From assembly GCA_964544605.1 (NCBI GenBank), contig CAZJBX010000014.1:1-58820 (forward strand): 58,820 nt of DNA, read 5' to 3'. The notes under the pieces are model-generated. The model searched no databases. It worked only from the letters and a program-made list of their open reading frames with translations, and had not been told where the DNA came from. A program made the position numbers and the translations under genes. Shown here piece after piece: positions 7,163-14,831 of this stretch. The DNA is from JAMIFN01 sp964544605. Its GTDB lineage: Bacteria; Pseudomonadota; Gammaproteobacteria; Burkholderiales; Burkholderiaceae_C. The first letter of the stretch is position 1. The number at the start of each line of letters is the position of its first letter.

Positions 7163-8611
7163 TTAATGCGCGCGGCAGATTTTGAGCATATTCGTACCGC
7201 CGGGCTCGCCCATGGGCTCACCACAGGTGATGGCATAGACATCGCCGCTGCACATGATGCCGCGCTCTTTGAGCTGGGCTTCGGCTTCAGAGAGGGTGGC
7301 ATCGCGGTCGGAGTGCACACCCATGAGCAGGGGGCGCACATTGCGGTAGAGGGCCATTTTGCGCTGGGTGGCGAGTTTGGGCGTGAGGGCGTAGATGGGG
7401 ATGTTGATGCGGTAGCGGCTCATCCACAACGGGGTGGAGCCGCTGTCGGTCAGCGCCACGATGACTTTGGCATCGAGCTGATAGGCGGTAAAGAGTGCGC
7501 CAACGGCGATGGCTTGATCGATGCGGGCAATGTGCAGGTCTTGCATATTGCGGTCGAATTCGAGATTGGCGGCGGCTTCTGCGGCGCGGCAGATGGCCGA
7601 CATTTCTTTCACGGTTTCCAGCGGATAGCTGCCCGCAGCCGTTTCTGCCGAAAGCATGACGGCGTCGGTGCCATCGAGCACGGCGTTGGCGACATCGGAG
7701 ACTTCCGCACGCGTGGGCACAGGATTGGTGATCATGCTTTCCATCATTTGCGTGGCGGTGATGACGACTTTGTCCATTTTCCGCGCCAGCTTGATCATGC
7801 GTTTTTGCAAGGCGGGCACAGTGGCGTTGCCGACTTCAACCGCGAGGTCGCCACGGGCGACCATGATGCCGTCTGAGGCAAGCATGATTTCTTCAAGACG
7901 GGGGATGGCTTCGGCGCGTTCGATTTTGGCAATGAGGCCAGGCTTGTGGCCTTGGCCGGCGACGGTGGCGAGCTGACGCGCCATTTCCATATCGGTGGCG
8001 CTTTTGGCAAAGCTGACGGCGATGTAATCGGCGGCAAAGCTCATGGCGGTTTTGATGTCCTCCATGTCTTTGGCCGTGAGCGCGGGCGCAGTGAGGCCGC
8101 CGCCTTGTTTGTTGATGCCTTTGTTGTTGGAGAGCTCACCGCCGATAACGACGGTGGTGTGCACACATTCGCCAAGGACTTTATCGACGCGCAGTTCAAT
8201 GAGGCCATCGTTGAGCAAGAGGGTATCGCCTTTGCGCACATCGCGGGGCAGTTCTTTGTAGTCAAGGCCCACGCCTTGCTCGTCGCCCAGCTCTTGGCGG
8301 GTGGCATCCAGCGTGAAGGCTTGCCCTGCTTGCAGCATGATTTTGCCTTCGGCGAATTTGCCGACGCGGATTTTCGGGCCTTGCAGATCGGCCATGATGG
8401 CAACCTCACGCCCCGCAAGCTGGCTGGCTTGGCGCACGGTGGCGGCGCGGTCGATGTGGTCTTGGGCTGTGCCGTGGCTGAAGTTGAGGCGCACGACGCT
8501 GACGCCAGCGCGAATCATGGCGACGATGGTGTCGAGATCAGAGGAGGCAGGGCCAAGGGTAGCCACGATTTTGGTGGCGTGGTTGGTGGGGAGAAGGGCA
8601 AGTTGGCTCAT
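7163..8611 (-). CDS. pyk: Pyruvate kinase
   Basis: Pyruvate kinase makes pyruvate and ATP from phosphoenolpyruvate and ADP in the last step of glycolysis. The 482-residue length is normal for a bacterial enzyme. It starts MSQLALLPTNHATKIVATLG and contains the substrate loop VRLNFSHG, the ADLQGPKIRVG segment, the active-site region GLIAKIERAEAI with its catalytic lysine, MVARGDLAVEVG, and ITATQMMESM. The C-terminal allosteric domain follows SAETAAGSYPLETV. Almost no Shine-Dalgarno is visible before the ATG, and a terminator-like hairpin ends 12 nt upstream, so expression may depend on read-through or on leader structure. The gene has its own terminator. Confidence 0.97.
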   Translation of the reverse strand: MSQLALLPTNHATKIVATLGPASSDLDTIVAMIRAGVSVVRLNFSHGTAQDHIDRAATVRQASQLAGREVAIMADLQGPKIRVGKFAEGKIMLQAGQAFTLDATRQELGDEQGVGLDYKELPRDVRKGDTLLLNDGLIELRVDKVLGECVHTTVVIGGELSNNKGINKQGGGLTAPALTAKDMEDIKTAMSFAADYIAVSFAKSATDMEMARQLATVAGQGHKPGLIAKIERAEAIPRLEEIMLASDGIMVARGDLAVEVGNATVPALQKRMIKLARKMDKVVITATQMMESMITNPVPTRAEVSDVANAVLDGTDAVMLSAETAAGSYPLETVKEMSAICRAAEAAANLEFDRNMQDLHIARIDQAIAVGALFTAYQLDAKVIVALTDSGSTPLWMSRYRINIPIYALTPKLATQRKMALYRNVRPLLMGVHSDRDATLSEAEAQLKERGIMCSGDVYAITCGEPMGEPGGTNMLKICRAH

Positions 8612-8622
8612 GTTTCAAAATG

Positions 8623-8673
8623 AAAAAGACTTGCCAGCGCCTGGCGTGTGGGCCGTGGCGCGTGGGCAAGTCT
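8623..8673 (-). terminator. Terminator-like hairpin immediately upstream of pyk
   Basis: On the minus strand AGACTTGCC (8673-8665) pairs with GGCAAGTCT (8635-8627), with an inner GCGCC/GGCGC stem, and is followed by TTTTTCATTTT. It stands 38 nt after the stop of the 81-residue membrane protein gene and only 12 nt before the pyk ATG. It could end the cco accessory transcript, attenuate pyk, or both. Confidence 0.7.
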
Positions 8674-8710
8674 GTGGGTGAATGGAAGGGTGGATGAACG
8701 AGACTTCAAT

Positions 8711-8956
8711 TTAAGGGGCAGGGCCGATGGGGTGGGGCGCCTGCTTTTCAGACAATGACAGGGCGATGAAGGCCGCGCCCGCACAAGCGGCCCAGAAGAT
8801 GAAAAAGCTGAGGGTGTAAACCGAGCCAGGACTGGTGAGCTCCCAAGTGTTGAAGATACGAAAGAATTTCGGGTCAAGCGCAGCAAAAACAAAGAGCTCA
8901 AGGCCGCAAGCGCCGAGAAAGCCAGGCCAGAGGCTTTGCATGGTTTTTTTCATCAT
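8711..8956 (-). CDS. Small two-helix membrane protein next to the cbb3 oxidase genes
   Basis: This 81-residue protein (MMKKTMQSLWPGFLGACGLE...) has two predicted membrane helices, about residues 10-27 (WPGFLGACGLELFVFAAL) and 45-66 (SVYTLSFFIFWAACAGAAFIAL), with a short polar C-terminus. It lies 59 bp after the fixH stop codon on the same strand, so it is probably the last gene of the ccoG-fixH transcript. I do not recognise a named family. A role in cbb3 oxidase assembly or membrane copper handling would fit the place, but that is inference from context. The second methionine could also be the start. Confidence 0.7.
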   Translation of the reverse strand: MMKKTMQSLWPGFLGACGLELFVFAALDPKFFRIFNTWELTSPGSVYTLSFFIFWAACAGAAFIALSLSEKQAPHPIGPAP

Positions 8957-9015
8957 GGGTCATCTCCTGTCAATGTGTGGGCTTGCCCCAAGCGCAGCGT
9001 TTGCTGCATGGATCT

Positions 9016-9339
9016 TCAGTCAAGCGTTTTTTGAGCGGGCTGTGCTTTGTGGGCATCTTGGCCCATCTTACGCACTTTGTCCGCAGGCATCAAACGGGGG
9101 TCTTGCACATTCGGGTCGGTCATATCGCTGTAAGCATTGAGCTCGCGGGCGTGATCCATGTCTTTGACGATGAGATCCGCGCCCTGATGCGCAATGATGG
9201 CGGTGTAAATGGCGGCTACCACCACAATGGCTGGGCCAGAAATCACCAGCCAGACAAAGGGATAGCGGTACCAAGGTTTGCCTTCTTCTGAGGCGTTGCT
9301 CCCGCTATGGGCTGCGGGCTGGCCTTGCTCCTCTTGCAT
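9016..9339 (-). CDS. FixH family protein (cbb3 oxidase assembly, CcoH-like)
   Basis: The 107-residue protein has one membrane helix (FVWLVISGPAIVVVAAIYTAII, about 28-49) after a short polar N-terminus, and a periplasmic tail with DMDHARELNAYSDM. This short form of FixH/CcoH is usual in Comamonadaceae. The family supports assembly or stability of the cbb3-type cytochrome oxidase. It follows ccoG by 9 bp, so the two genes are certainly cotranscribed. The tail after the membrane segment is shorter than in rhizobial FixH, where an extended periplasmic domain is found. Confidence 0.82.
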   Translation of the reverse strand: MQEEQGQPAAHSGSNASEEGKPWYRYPFVWLVISGPAIVVVAAIYTAIIAHQGADLIVKDMDHARELNAYSDMTDPNVQDPRLMPADKVRKMGQDAHKAQPAQKTLD

Positions 9340-9348
9340 AAACTTCCT

Positions 9349-10788
9349 TTAACGAGGGACGAAGAATACGGCCTTCTCACGCACCTCTTGCCCTGCGGCA
9401 TTGGTGGTGACGACCTGAATGTTGTGCGGCCCAGACTTGTGCTGGCTGCCTGCGGGGATGCGCATTTGCACCACCACCCAGCGCGCCTCAGCCGGCTTGA
9501 GTGTGACTTTGGCTTCACCTTGCACGCTCAGGCCCTCCAAGCCCTCAGCGGCGAGGCTGAACTCTTGCTGGCGGTCTGTGGTGTTCATGACTTGAATGCG
9601 ATAGACATTCTCAATCTGGCCGCCATCTACCATGCGGGCCAATGAAGCGCGGTCACGCACCACATTCACCTTGAATTCACTGCGCATACCCAGGCTGACG
9701 AAGAAGGCAATCACCAGCGCCGTCCAGATGGCGGTGTAAATCAAAATACGGGGGCGGAAGATGCGGCGGATGGTTTCGTTTTTCGTCCAGCCTTCCTCCA
9801 CCGCATGCTCAGTGGTGTATTTGATGAGGCCAGGTTCGTAGCCCATTTTGTCCATGATGTCATCGCAGGCATCGATACAAGCGCCGCAAGCAATGCATTC
9901 AATTTGCAGGCCATCGCGGATATCGATACCCGTGGGGCAGACCTGCACGCACATGGTGCAGTCGATGCAATCACCCAAGTTTTGGCTCTTGGGATCCACG
10001 CTTTTTGCACGGCGGCCACGGGGATCACCACGGGCGGTGTCATAAGTCACAATCAGGGTGTCTTTGTCGAACATGGCCCCTTGGAAGCGGGCATAAGGGC
10101 ACATGTAAGTACACACCTGCTCACGCATAAAACCCGCATTGCCATAGGTGGCGAAGGCGTAGAAGATAGTCCAGAACAAGGCCCAGCCTGAAACAGTCCA
10201 AGTCAGGATGTCCATGGCGTGCTCACGAATCGGCACAAAGTAGCCCACAAAGGTCATGCCCGTCCACAAAGCGACCAAAGTCCAAACCACATGTTTGAGG
10301 CCCTTGCGCCAGAGCTTTTCAAAACCACCACGGGCATCCAACTGAATGCGTTTGAGGCGATCGCCCTCAATCACACGCTCCCAGAACATGAAAATTTCGG
10401 TGTACACCGTTTGTGGGCAGGTGTAGCCACACCACAAGCGCCCTGCCACAGCCGTGAACAAGAATAAACTGTAGGCCGAAATAATCAGCAGGGCCGATAA
10501 AAACACAAAGTCTTGCGGATAAAGCACAAGGCCGAAGATATAAAAGCGGCGCGCCTCAAGATCAAACAAAACGGCTTGACGCCCCCCCCAATTCAACCAA
10601 GGGGTGACATAAAACACAATCTGCGTGAGCCAAACAAAAACCCAGCGCCAACTGTTAAAAATGCCCTTCACACTGCGGGCATAAACCTTCTCAGCACTCT
10701 CGAAAAGAAAAACACTTCTTTCCTCGCCCTCGGCCAACTGCTCCAGCTCAAGGTCTTTCGCTTTCTTGTGTATGGTTCTCTTACTCAT
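9349..10788 (-). CDS. ccoG: Cytochrome c oxidase accessory protein CcoG (RdxA/FixG family)
   Basis: CcoG is a membrane iron-sulfur protein that helps cbb3 oxidase maturation, probably by reducing copper for the catalytic site. The 479 residues include several membrane helices (WVFVWLTQIVFYVTPW, FVFLSALLIISAYSLFLF and others), the conserved CGYTCPQTVYTEIFMFWE and CPYARFQGAMFD segments, and two [4Fe-4S] ferredoxin motifs, CIDCTMCVQVCP and CIACGACIDACD. A C-terminal Ig-like periplasmic domain ends the protein. It is separated from ccoP by a strong bidirectional terminator, so it has its own promoter, which I could not place convincingly. fixH follows directly. Confidence 0.95.
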   Translation of the reverse strand: MSKRTIHKKAKDLELEQLAEGEERSVFLFESAEKVYARSVKGIFNSWRWVFVWLTQIVFYVTPWLNWGGRQAVLFDLEARRFYIFGLVLYPQDFVFLSALLIISAYSLFLFTAVAGRLWCGYTCPQTVYTEIFMFWERVIEGDRLKRIQLDARGGFEKLWRKGLKHVVWTLVALWTGMTFVGYFVPIREHAMDILTWTVSGWALFWTIFYAFATYGNAGFMREQVCTYMCPYARFQGAMFDKDTLIVTYDTARGDPRGRRAKSVDPKSQNLGDCIDCTMCVQVCPTGIDIRDGLQIECIACGACIDACDDIMDKMGYEPGLIKYTTEHAVEEGWTKNETIRRIFRPRILIYTAIWTALVIAFFVSLGMRSEFKVNVVRDRASLARMVDGGQIENVYRIQVMNTTDRQQEFSLAAEGLEGLSVQGEAKVTLKPAEARWVVVQMRIPAGSQHKSGPHNIQVVTTNAAGQEVREKAVFFVPR

Positions 10789-10884
10789 ACTGACACCATC
10801 CTAGGGTTAATACCAATGCCATCATAGACCCAAGCCGATGCCAACAAAGCGCAGATGGGCAATAGGCGAGGGCTTTGGTCAAGA

Positions 10885-10914
10885 AAAAAGCCCAAAATCA
10901 CTTTTGGGCTTTTT
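10885..10914 (-). terminator. Bidirectional terminator after ccoNOQP
   Basis: A perfect 13-bp inverted repeat, AAAAAGCCCAAAA-TCAC-TTTTGGGCTTTTT, starts 12 bp past the ccoP stop. Both strands end in a T-run, so it could act in either direction. It separates the oxidase structural genes from ccoG. Confidence 0.9.
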
Positions 10915-10926
10915 CTCTTAGGCGCT

Positions 10927-11853
10927 TTAGTAACTTAAATTCTGTGCGCTGGCTCCACCGTTGGAGAAGCCCCAGACATAAGCGGCCAACATATTGATTT
11001 GGGTTTCATCGTAACGACTGGCCTGCTCAGGCATTTCGTTCATTTTGCCCTCGTTGATCATGCCGATGATGAAATCCTCACCAAAACCATGCAACCAGAT
11101 GTTGTCGGTCAAATCAGGTGCGCCCACCGCAGTCATGCCTTTGCCATCATTGCCGTGGCAGGCGGCACACACCACAAACTTGGACTTGCCCAACTGCGCA
11201 CGCACGGTGTCGTGCGGGCTGTTCGACAGGCTGAGCACATAGTTGGCCAGATTACGCACTTCTTCAGGAGAACCAACGGCCTCGTGCTGAGGTGTCATGA
11301 TGCCTTGGCGGCCGTGGGTGATGGTTTCCACAATCGTGGCTGTATCGCCACCCCAGAGCCAATCTTTATCGGTCAAGTTGGGAAAACCTTTGGAGCCACG
11401 GGCATCCGCACCGTGGCACAGAGCGCAGTTGTTGCCGAACAAACGAGAGGCGATGTCCATGGCGGTAGCATCTTTGGCCAGTTCTTCCACCGTTTTGTTC
11501 TTAAAGCCCTCATACACAGGCGCACTCAAAGCCAAAGACTGGTCTTTGTCTTCATGGTATTGCTTGGTAGAAGTCCATTTGCTAGAGCCTTCATAAGTGC
11601 CAAGGCCAGGGTAATAGTACAAATAACCCAAGGCAAAGAAAATGGTGATCATGTACAAACCGACCCACCACATTGGCAAGGGGTTGTTCATTTCTCGGAT
11701 GTTTTCATCCCAGACATGGCCTGTGGAGCCATCATCACCGCCTTTGACTTTTTTGTAGCCTGCAGAAAACAGCAGATACACCAAGGCCACAATACCACCG
11801 ATAACGATCACCGTGACCCACCACGACCAAAATGGACTGACGAAATCGCTCAT
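10927..11853 (-). CDS. ccoP: cbb3-type cytochrome c oxidase subunit III (CcoP)
   Basis: CcoP is the dihaem membrane-anchored cytochrome c that feeds electrons to CcoO and CcoN. The 308 residues contain two membrane helices (SWWVTVIVIGGIVALVYLLF near the N-terminus and WVGLYMITIFFALGYLYYY around 62-80) and two c-type haem sites, CALCH and CAACH, in tandem cytochrome c domains. Axial methionines are available (for example GIMTPQHEAVG and EMPEQASRYD). The length and layout are normal. It is the last gene of ccoNOQP and is followed by a strong terminator. Confidence 0.96.
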   Translation of the reverse strand: MSDFVSPFWSWWVTVIVIGGIVALVYLLFSAGYKKVKGGDDGSTGHVWDENIREMNNPLPMWWVGLYMITIFFALGYLYYYPGLGTYEGSSKWTSTKQYHEDKDQSLALSAPVYEGFKNKTVEELAKDATAMDIASRLFGNNCALCHGADARGSKGFPNLTDKDWLWGGDTATIVETITHGRQGIMTPQHEAVGSPEEVRNLANYVLSLSNSPHDTVRAQLGKSKFVVCAACHGNDGKGMTAVGAPDLTDNIWLHGFGEDFIIGMINEGKMNEMPEQASRYDETQINMLAAYVWGFSNGGASAQNLSY

Positions 11854-11904
11854 ATCCTAATTCGCTTTCTTTAATATTTTCAAATCATCTGTGCGAGGGT
11901 TTAC

Positions 11905-12042
11905 TCAATCTTGGAAGGGCAACTGGGCTGCCTCATCCAGACCTTTTTTTGCTTTGGCTGAAAAAACCCAAGCCACCACGCCAATAAAAAAGGCAAAGCT
12001 GATGAGAGTAAAAGCGATGCGTATCACATTGATGGGGTCCAT
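11905..12042 (-). CDS. ccoQ: cbb3-type cytochrome c oxidase subunit IV (CcoQ)
   Basis: A 45-residue frame (MDPINVIRIAFTLISFAFF...) lies between ccoO and ccoP. It has one membrane helix at about 6-28 and a charged tail KAKKGLDEAAQLPFQD. CcoQ is a small non-catalytic subunit that stabilises the oxidase or protects it from oxygen. The size, the order N-O-Q-P and the helix with a WVFS end fit the family. A GGAGCC sequence precedes the ATG. Confidence 0.9.
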   Translation of the reverse strand: MDPINVIRIAFTLISFAFFIGVVAWVFSAKAKKGLDEAAQLPFQD

Positions 12043-12076
12043 AAATGGCTCCTTTTATTGGTCGTGGTAGGGCGGT

Positions 12077-12769
12077 TTAGCGCAAAGAGCGACCCAAACC
12101 TTGCAGGTAAGCAATCACAGCATCCATTTCTGTTTTGCCAGCCAGCGCCTCAGGTGCGGCGGCAATTTCAGCATCGCTGTAAGTGGGGCGAGCCTCACGC
12201 GAGTTGGCGTAGAAGGCATCCGCACGGCGCAGGGCCTCCATGTGCTGCTTGATGGGGTAGTTGTCGATGGGTGTGTCCTCCAGCCAAGAGTAGGCAGGCA
12301 TATTGGACTCAGGCACGACATCGCGGGGGTTGTTCAAATGCACGCGATGCCAGTCATCGTTGTATTTGCCACCCACACGGGCCAGATCAGGACCAGTGCG
12401 CTTACTGCCCCACTGATAAGGACGGTCGTAAACGAATTCACCCGCGACAGAGTAGTGGCCGTAGCGCAAGGTCTCGGCGTAGAAGGGGCGAATCATCTGG
12501 CTGTGGCAGCCGTAGCAGCCCTCGCGCTGGTAGATGTCGCGGCCGACCAAGCGCAAAGGCTCGTAGGGTTTGACATCTTCCAGCACCACATAGCCTGAGT
12601 TGTCACCTTTGGTGAGAGGCTGAGTGGTGGACTTTTGGAAAAAGAGGGGAAGGATTTCCACCAAACCTGCAACGGAGACCACCAAGACGATCAAGATGAT
12701 CATGATGGCACCGTTGGTTTCGATTTTCTCGTGCGAGAAGAACTTAATCTTTTCGTTGTGGTCAGACAT
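12077..12769 (-). CDS. ccoO: cbb3-type cytochrome c oxidase subunit II (CcoO)
   Basis: CcoO is the monohaem c-type subunit that passes electrons to the CcoN active site. The 230-residue protein has an N-terminal membrane anchor (IMIILIVLVVSVAGLVEILPLFF) and a single haem motif, CYGCH, in REGCYGCHSQMIRPF. Other conserved family blocks are GPDLARVGGKYNDDWH and the axial-methionine region ESNMPAYSWL. It starts 21 bp after ccoN and is clearly part of that operon. Confidence 0.96.
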   Translation of the reverse strand: MSDHNEKIKFFSHEKIETNGAIMIILIVLVVSVAGLVEILPLFFQKSTTQPLTKGDNSGYVVLEDVKPYEPLRLVGRDIYQREGCYGCHSQMIRPFYAETLRYGHYSVAGEFVYDRPYQWGSKRTGPDLARVGGKYNDDWHRVHLNNPRDVVPESNMPAYSWLEDTPIDNYPIKQHMEALRRADAFYANSREARPTYSDAEIAAAPEALAGKTEMDAVIAYLQGLGRSLR

Positions 12770-12790
12770 GTATTAACTCCTGCCGGGCCA

Positions 12791-14233
12791 TTAAGCCTGG
12801 ACCAATTGAGGAACGGGGGTTTTCACAGCACGGCCTTTGGCCACAGTCATCCACACATTCCAGCCCATGATGATCATGCCTGAGAGGTACATCAGACCAC
12901 CGATGAGGCGCACCACATAGTAGGGGAAGGTGGCTTTCACGCTCTCAACAAAGGTGTAAACCAGTGTGCCGTCGGGGTTGACTGCGCGCCACATCATGCC
13001 TTGCATCACGCCCGCAATCCACATAGAGGCAATGTAGAGCACGATACCGAGGGTAGCGACCCAGAAGTGCACCTCAATGGCTTTGACGCTGAACATTTGT
13101 TTGCGGCCATAGAGACGGGGAATCAAGTGGTACATCGAGCCCATAGTGATAAGACCGACCCAGCCCAAAGCGCCAGAGTGCACATGGCCGATACCCCAGT
13201 CAGAGTAGTGAGACAGCGCGTTCACGGTTTTGATGGACATCATGGGGCCTTCAAAGGTGGACATACCGTAGAAGGACAGAGATACGATGAGGAAACGCAG
13301 GATGGGGTCATCACGCAGTTTGTGCCATGCGCCAGAGAGCGTCATGATGCCGTTGAGCATACCGCCCCAGCTCGGAGCGAGCAGAATCAAAGAGAAGACC
13401 ATGCCCACAGACTGCACCCAGTCAGGCAGCGCGGTGTAATGCAAGTGGTGGGGGCCAGCCCACATGTAAACGAAGATGAGGGCCCAGAAGTGAACAATCG
13501 ACAGACGGTAGCTGTACACAGGGCGTTCTGCTTGTTTGGGGATGTAGTAATACATCATGCCCAAGAAGCCTGCGGTGAGCAAAAAGCCTACAGCGTTATG
13601 GCCGTACCACCACTGCACCATGGCATCTTGTACGCCAGAGTACATGGAGTAAGACTTGGTCAGCGTGGCAGGCATGGACATGCCGTTGATGATGTGCAAG
13701 AGCGCAATGGCCAAGATGTAGCCACCGAAGAACCAGTTGGCCACATAAATGTGTTTCACCTTGCGCTTGATGATGGTGCCAAAGAAGACGATGGCAAAGC
13801 AGACCCACACAATGGTGATGAGGGTGGTGATGGGCCATTCCAGCTCGGCGTATTCTTTACTGCGGGTAAAACCCATGGGCAAGCTAAAGACCGCACCCAC
13901 GATGATGGCCTGCCAACCCCAGAAGGTGAAGGCCGCCAGCTTGGGTGCAAACAGCGGCACTTGCGATGTGCGCTGCACCACATGGTAGGCCGTGGCGAAC
14001 AAGGCCGAGCCACCAAAGGCAAAAATCACACCATTGGTGTGCAGGGGACGAATGCGCCCGTAACTCAACCAAGGAATGCCACCTAGGAACTCTGGGAAGG
14101 CCAGTTGCGTGGCCGCGATCACACCCACCAGCATTCCAACAATGCCCCAAACGATGGTCATGAGTGCGAATTGACGCACCACACCATCGTTATAGGTCAC
14201 GGAGCCAGCAGGACTACTTAGCGTGTTTTCCAT
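12791..14233 (-). CDS. ccoN: cbb3-type cytochrome c oxidase subunit I (CcoN)
   Basis: CcoN is the catalytic haem-copper subunit that reduces oxygen and pumps protons, with high oxygen affinity for micro-oxic respiration. The 480 residues carry twelve predicted membrane helices. Conserved histidines are visible in RPLHTNGVIFAFGG and ATAYHVVQR (low-spin haem), WWYGHNAVGF (CuB), WAGPHHLHY (CuB pair) and GIGHVHSGALGW (haem ligands). It heads ccoNOQP, and an FNR-type box lies upstream, overlapping the end of ccoS. Length and motifs are normal for betaproteobacteria. Confidence 0.97.
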   Translation of the reverse strand: MENTLSSPAGSVTYNDGVVRQFALMTIVWGIVGMLVGVIAATQLAFPEFLGGIPWLSYGRIRPLHTNGVIFAFGGSALFATAYHVVQRTSQVPLFAPKLAAFTFWGWQAIIVGAVFSLPMGFTRSKEYAELEWPITTLITIVWVCFAIVFFGTIIKRKVKHIYVANWFFGGYILAIALLHIINGMSMPATLTKSYSMYSGVQDAMVQWWYGHNAVGFLLTAGFLGMMYYYIPKQAERPVYSYRLSIVHFWALIFVYMWAGPHHLHYTALPDWVQSVGMVFSLILLAPSWGGMLNGIMTLSGAWHKLRDDPILRFLIVSLSFYGMSTFEGPMMSIKTVNALSHYSDWGIGHVHSGALGWVGLITMGSMYHLIPRLYGRKQMFSVKAIEVHFWVATLGIVLYIASMWIAGVMQGMMWRAVNPDGTLVYTFVESVKATFPYYVVRLIGGLMYLSGMIIMGWNVWMTVAKGRAVKTPVPQLVQA

Positions 14234-14276
14234 TGCTTACCTCTATCAACAGCTTTCAAATTCTTCAGCACCCAGC

Positions 14277-14318
14277 AGTATGCCAAGTGCCCACACAAGG
14301 GGGATTGATGTGCCTCAA
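14277..14318 (-). promoter_or_regulatory. FNR/ANR-type box and -10 element for ccoNOQP
   Basis: TTGAGGCACATCAA on the minus strand (14318-14305) matches nine of the ten fixed bases of the FNR consensus TTGAT-N4-ATCAA. A -10-like CATACT lies at 14282-14277, preceded by TGG. A start near 14270 would place the box centre at about -41.5, the class II activation position. The box overlaps the last codons and stop of ccoS. Confidence 0.72.
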
Positions 14319-14452
14319 TCGTCATCTAGGATGCGCTCGCCCTCGTACTCAATATCCTCAAACTGCCCGCTATAGACTGCGTACCACAGCGCCACCAAAA
14401 TCAGCAGCGCCAGCACAACCGAGAGCGGAATCAGCAAAAATAAGATATCCAT
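14315..14452 (-). CDS. ccoS: cbb3 oxidase assembly protein CcoS
   Basis: A 45-residue frame, MDILFLLIPLSVVLALLILV..., has one membrane helix and the acidic tail FEDIEYEGERILDDD. CcoS is needed for insertion of haem and copper into the cbb3 oxidase, and the YSGQFEDIEYEGERIL pattern is typical of the family. It lies 81 bp upstream of ccoN on the same strand. The FNR box for ccoN overlaps its stop codon, so ccoN can be expressed independently of ccoS. Confidence 0.9.
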   Translation of the reverse strand: MDILFLLIPLSVVLALLILVALWYAVYSGQFEDIEYEGERILDDD

Positions 14453-14549
14453 GAGACCGCTATTATCGCCCTTTCTGCGGGCAATTCATACGAACGGCGC
14501 TGTCGGCAACAGGGTCTTTCGGGGCTGAGCGGGGCAAAGCCCCCATTTC

Positions 14550-14750
14550 CTAAGCGGCCTCAGCGCTGAAGCCGACCTCATCCAAAGCCTGTTGTATTTG
14601 GGCCAAATCGAGCTTGTCGCTGTGCACTTGCACCAGCTTGCTCTCAGTATCGGCCTGCACTTGCACGGCGGCATCTTGCTTTTTCAGGGCCTCAGTGATG
14701 CTGCTGACGCAGTGCTGGCAGCTCATATCAGGGACTTTGACTTGCAACAT
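14550..14750 (-). CDS. copZ: Heavy-metal-associated domain copper chaperone (CopZ-like)
   Basis: The 66-residue protein MLQVKVPDMSCQHCVSSITE... is a single HMA (ferredoxin-like) domain with the Cu(I)-binding M-x-C-x-x-C motif, MSCQHC at 9-14. Such proteins carry cytoplasmic Cu(I) to P-type ATPases. It is divergent from a CopA-type ATPase gene, which supports that partnership. GGAG lies 7 nt before the ATG. The frame stays open far upstream on the minus strand across copA, but that extension is antisense and has no start signal. Confidence 0.9.
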   Translation of the reverse strand: MLQVKVPDMSCQHCVSSITEALKKQDAAVQVQADTESKLVQVHSDKLDLAQIQQALDEVGFSAEAA

Positions 14751-14776
14751 GGCACAACTCCTCCAAAACGGTGAAA

Positions 14777-14805
14777 CTTGAATCCGCTTCATTCTGCCCC
14801 TATCT
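14777..14805 (+). promoter_or_regulatory. Promoter of the CopA-type ATPase gene
   Basis: TTGAAT (14777-14782) and TATCTA (14800-14805) are separated by 17 bp, with transcription expected near 14812. I see no clear CueR-type dyad with a 19-bp spacer, so copper control by a MerR-type protein is not supported here. Confidence 0.5.
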
Positions 14806-14831
14806 ACAGGGGGCTGCCTTTTTCCTGCCCC

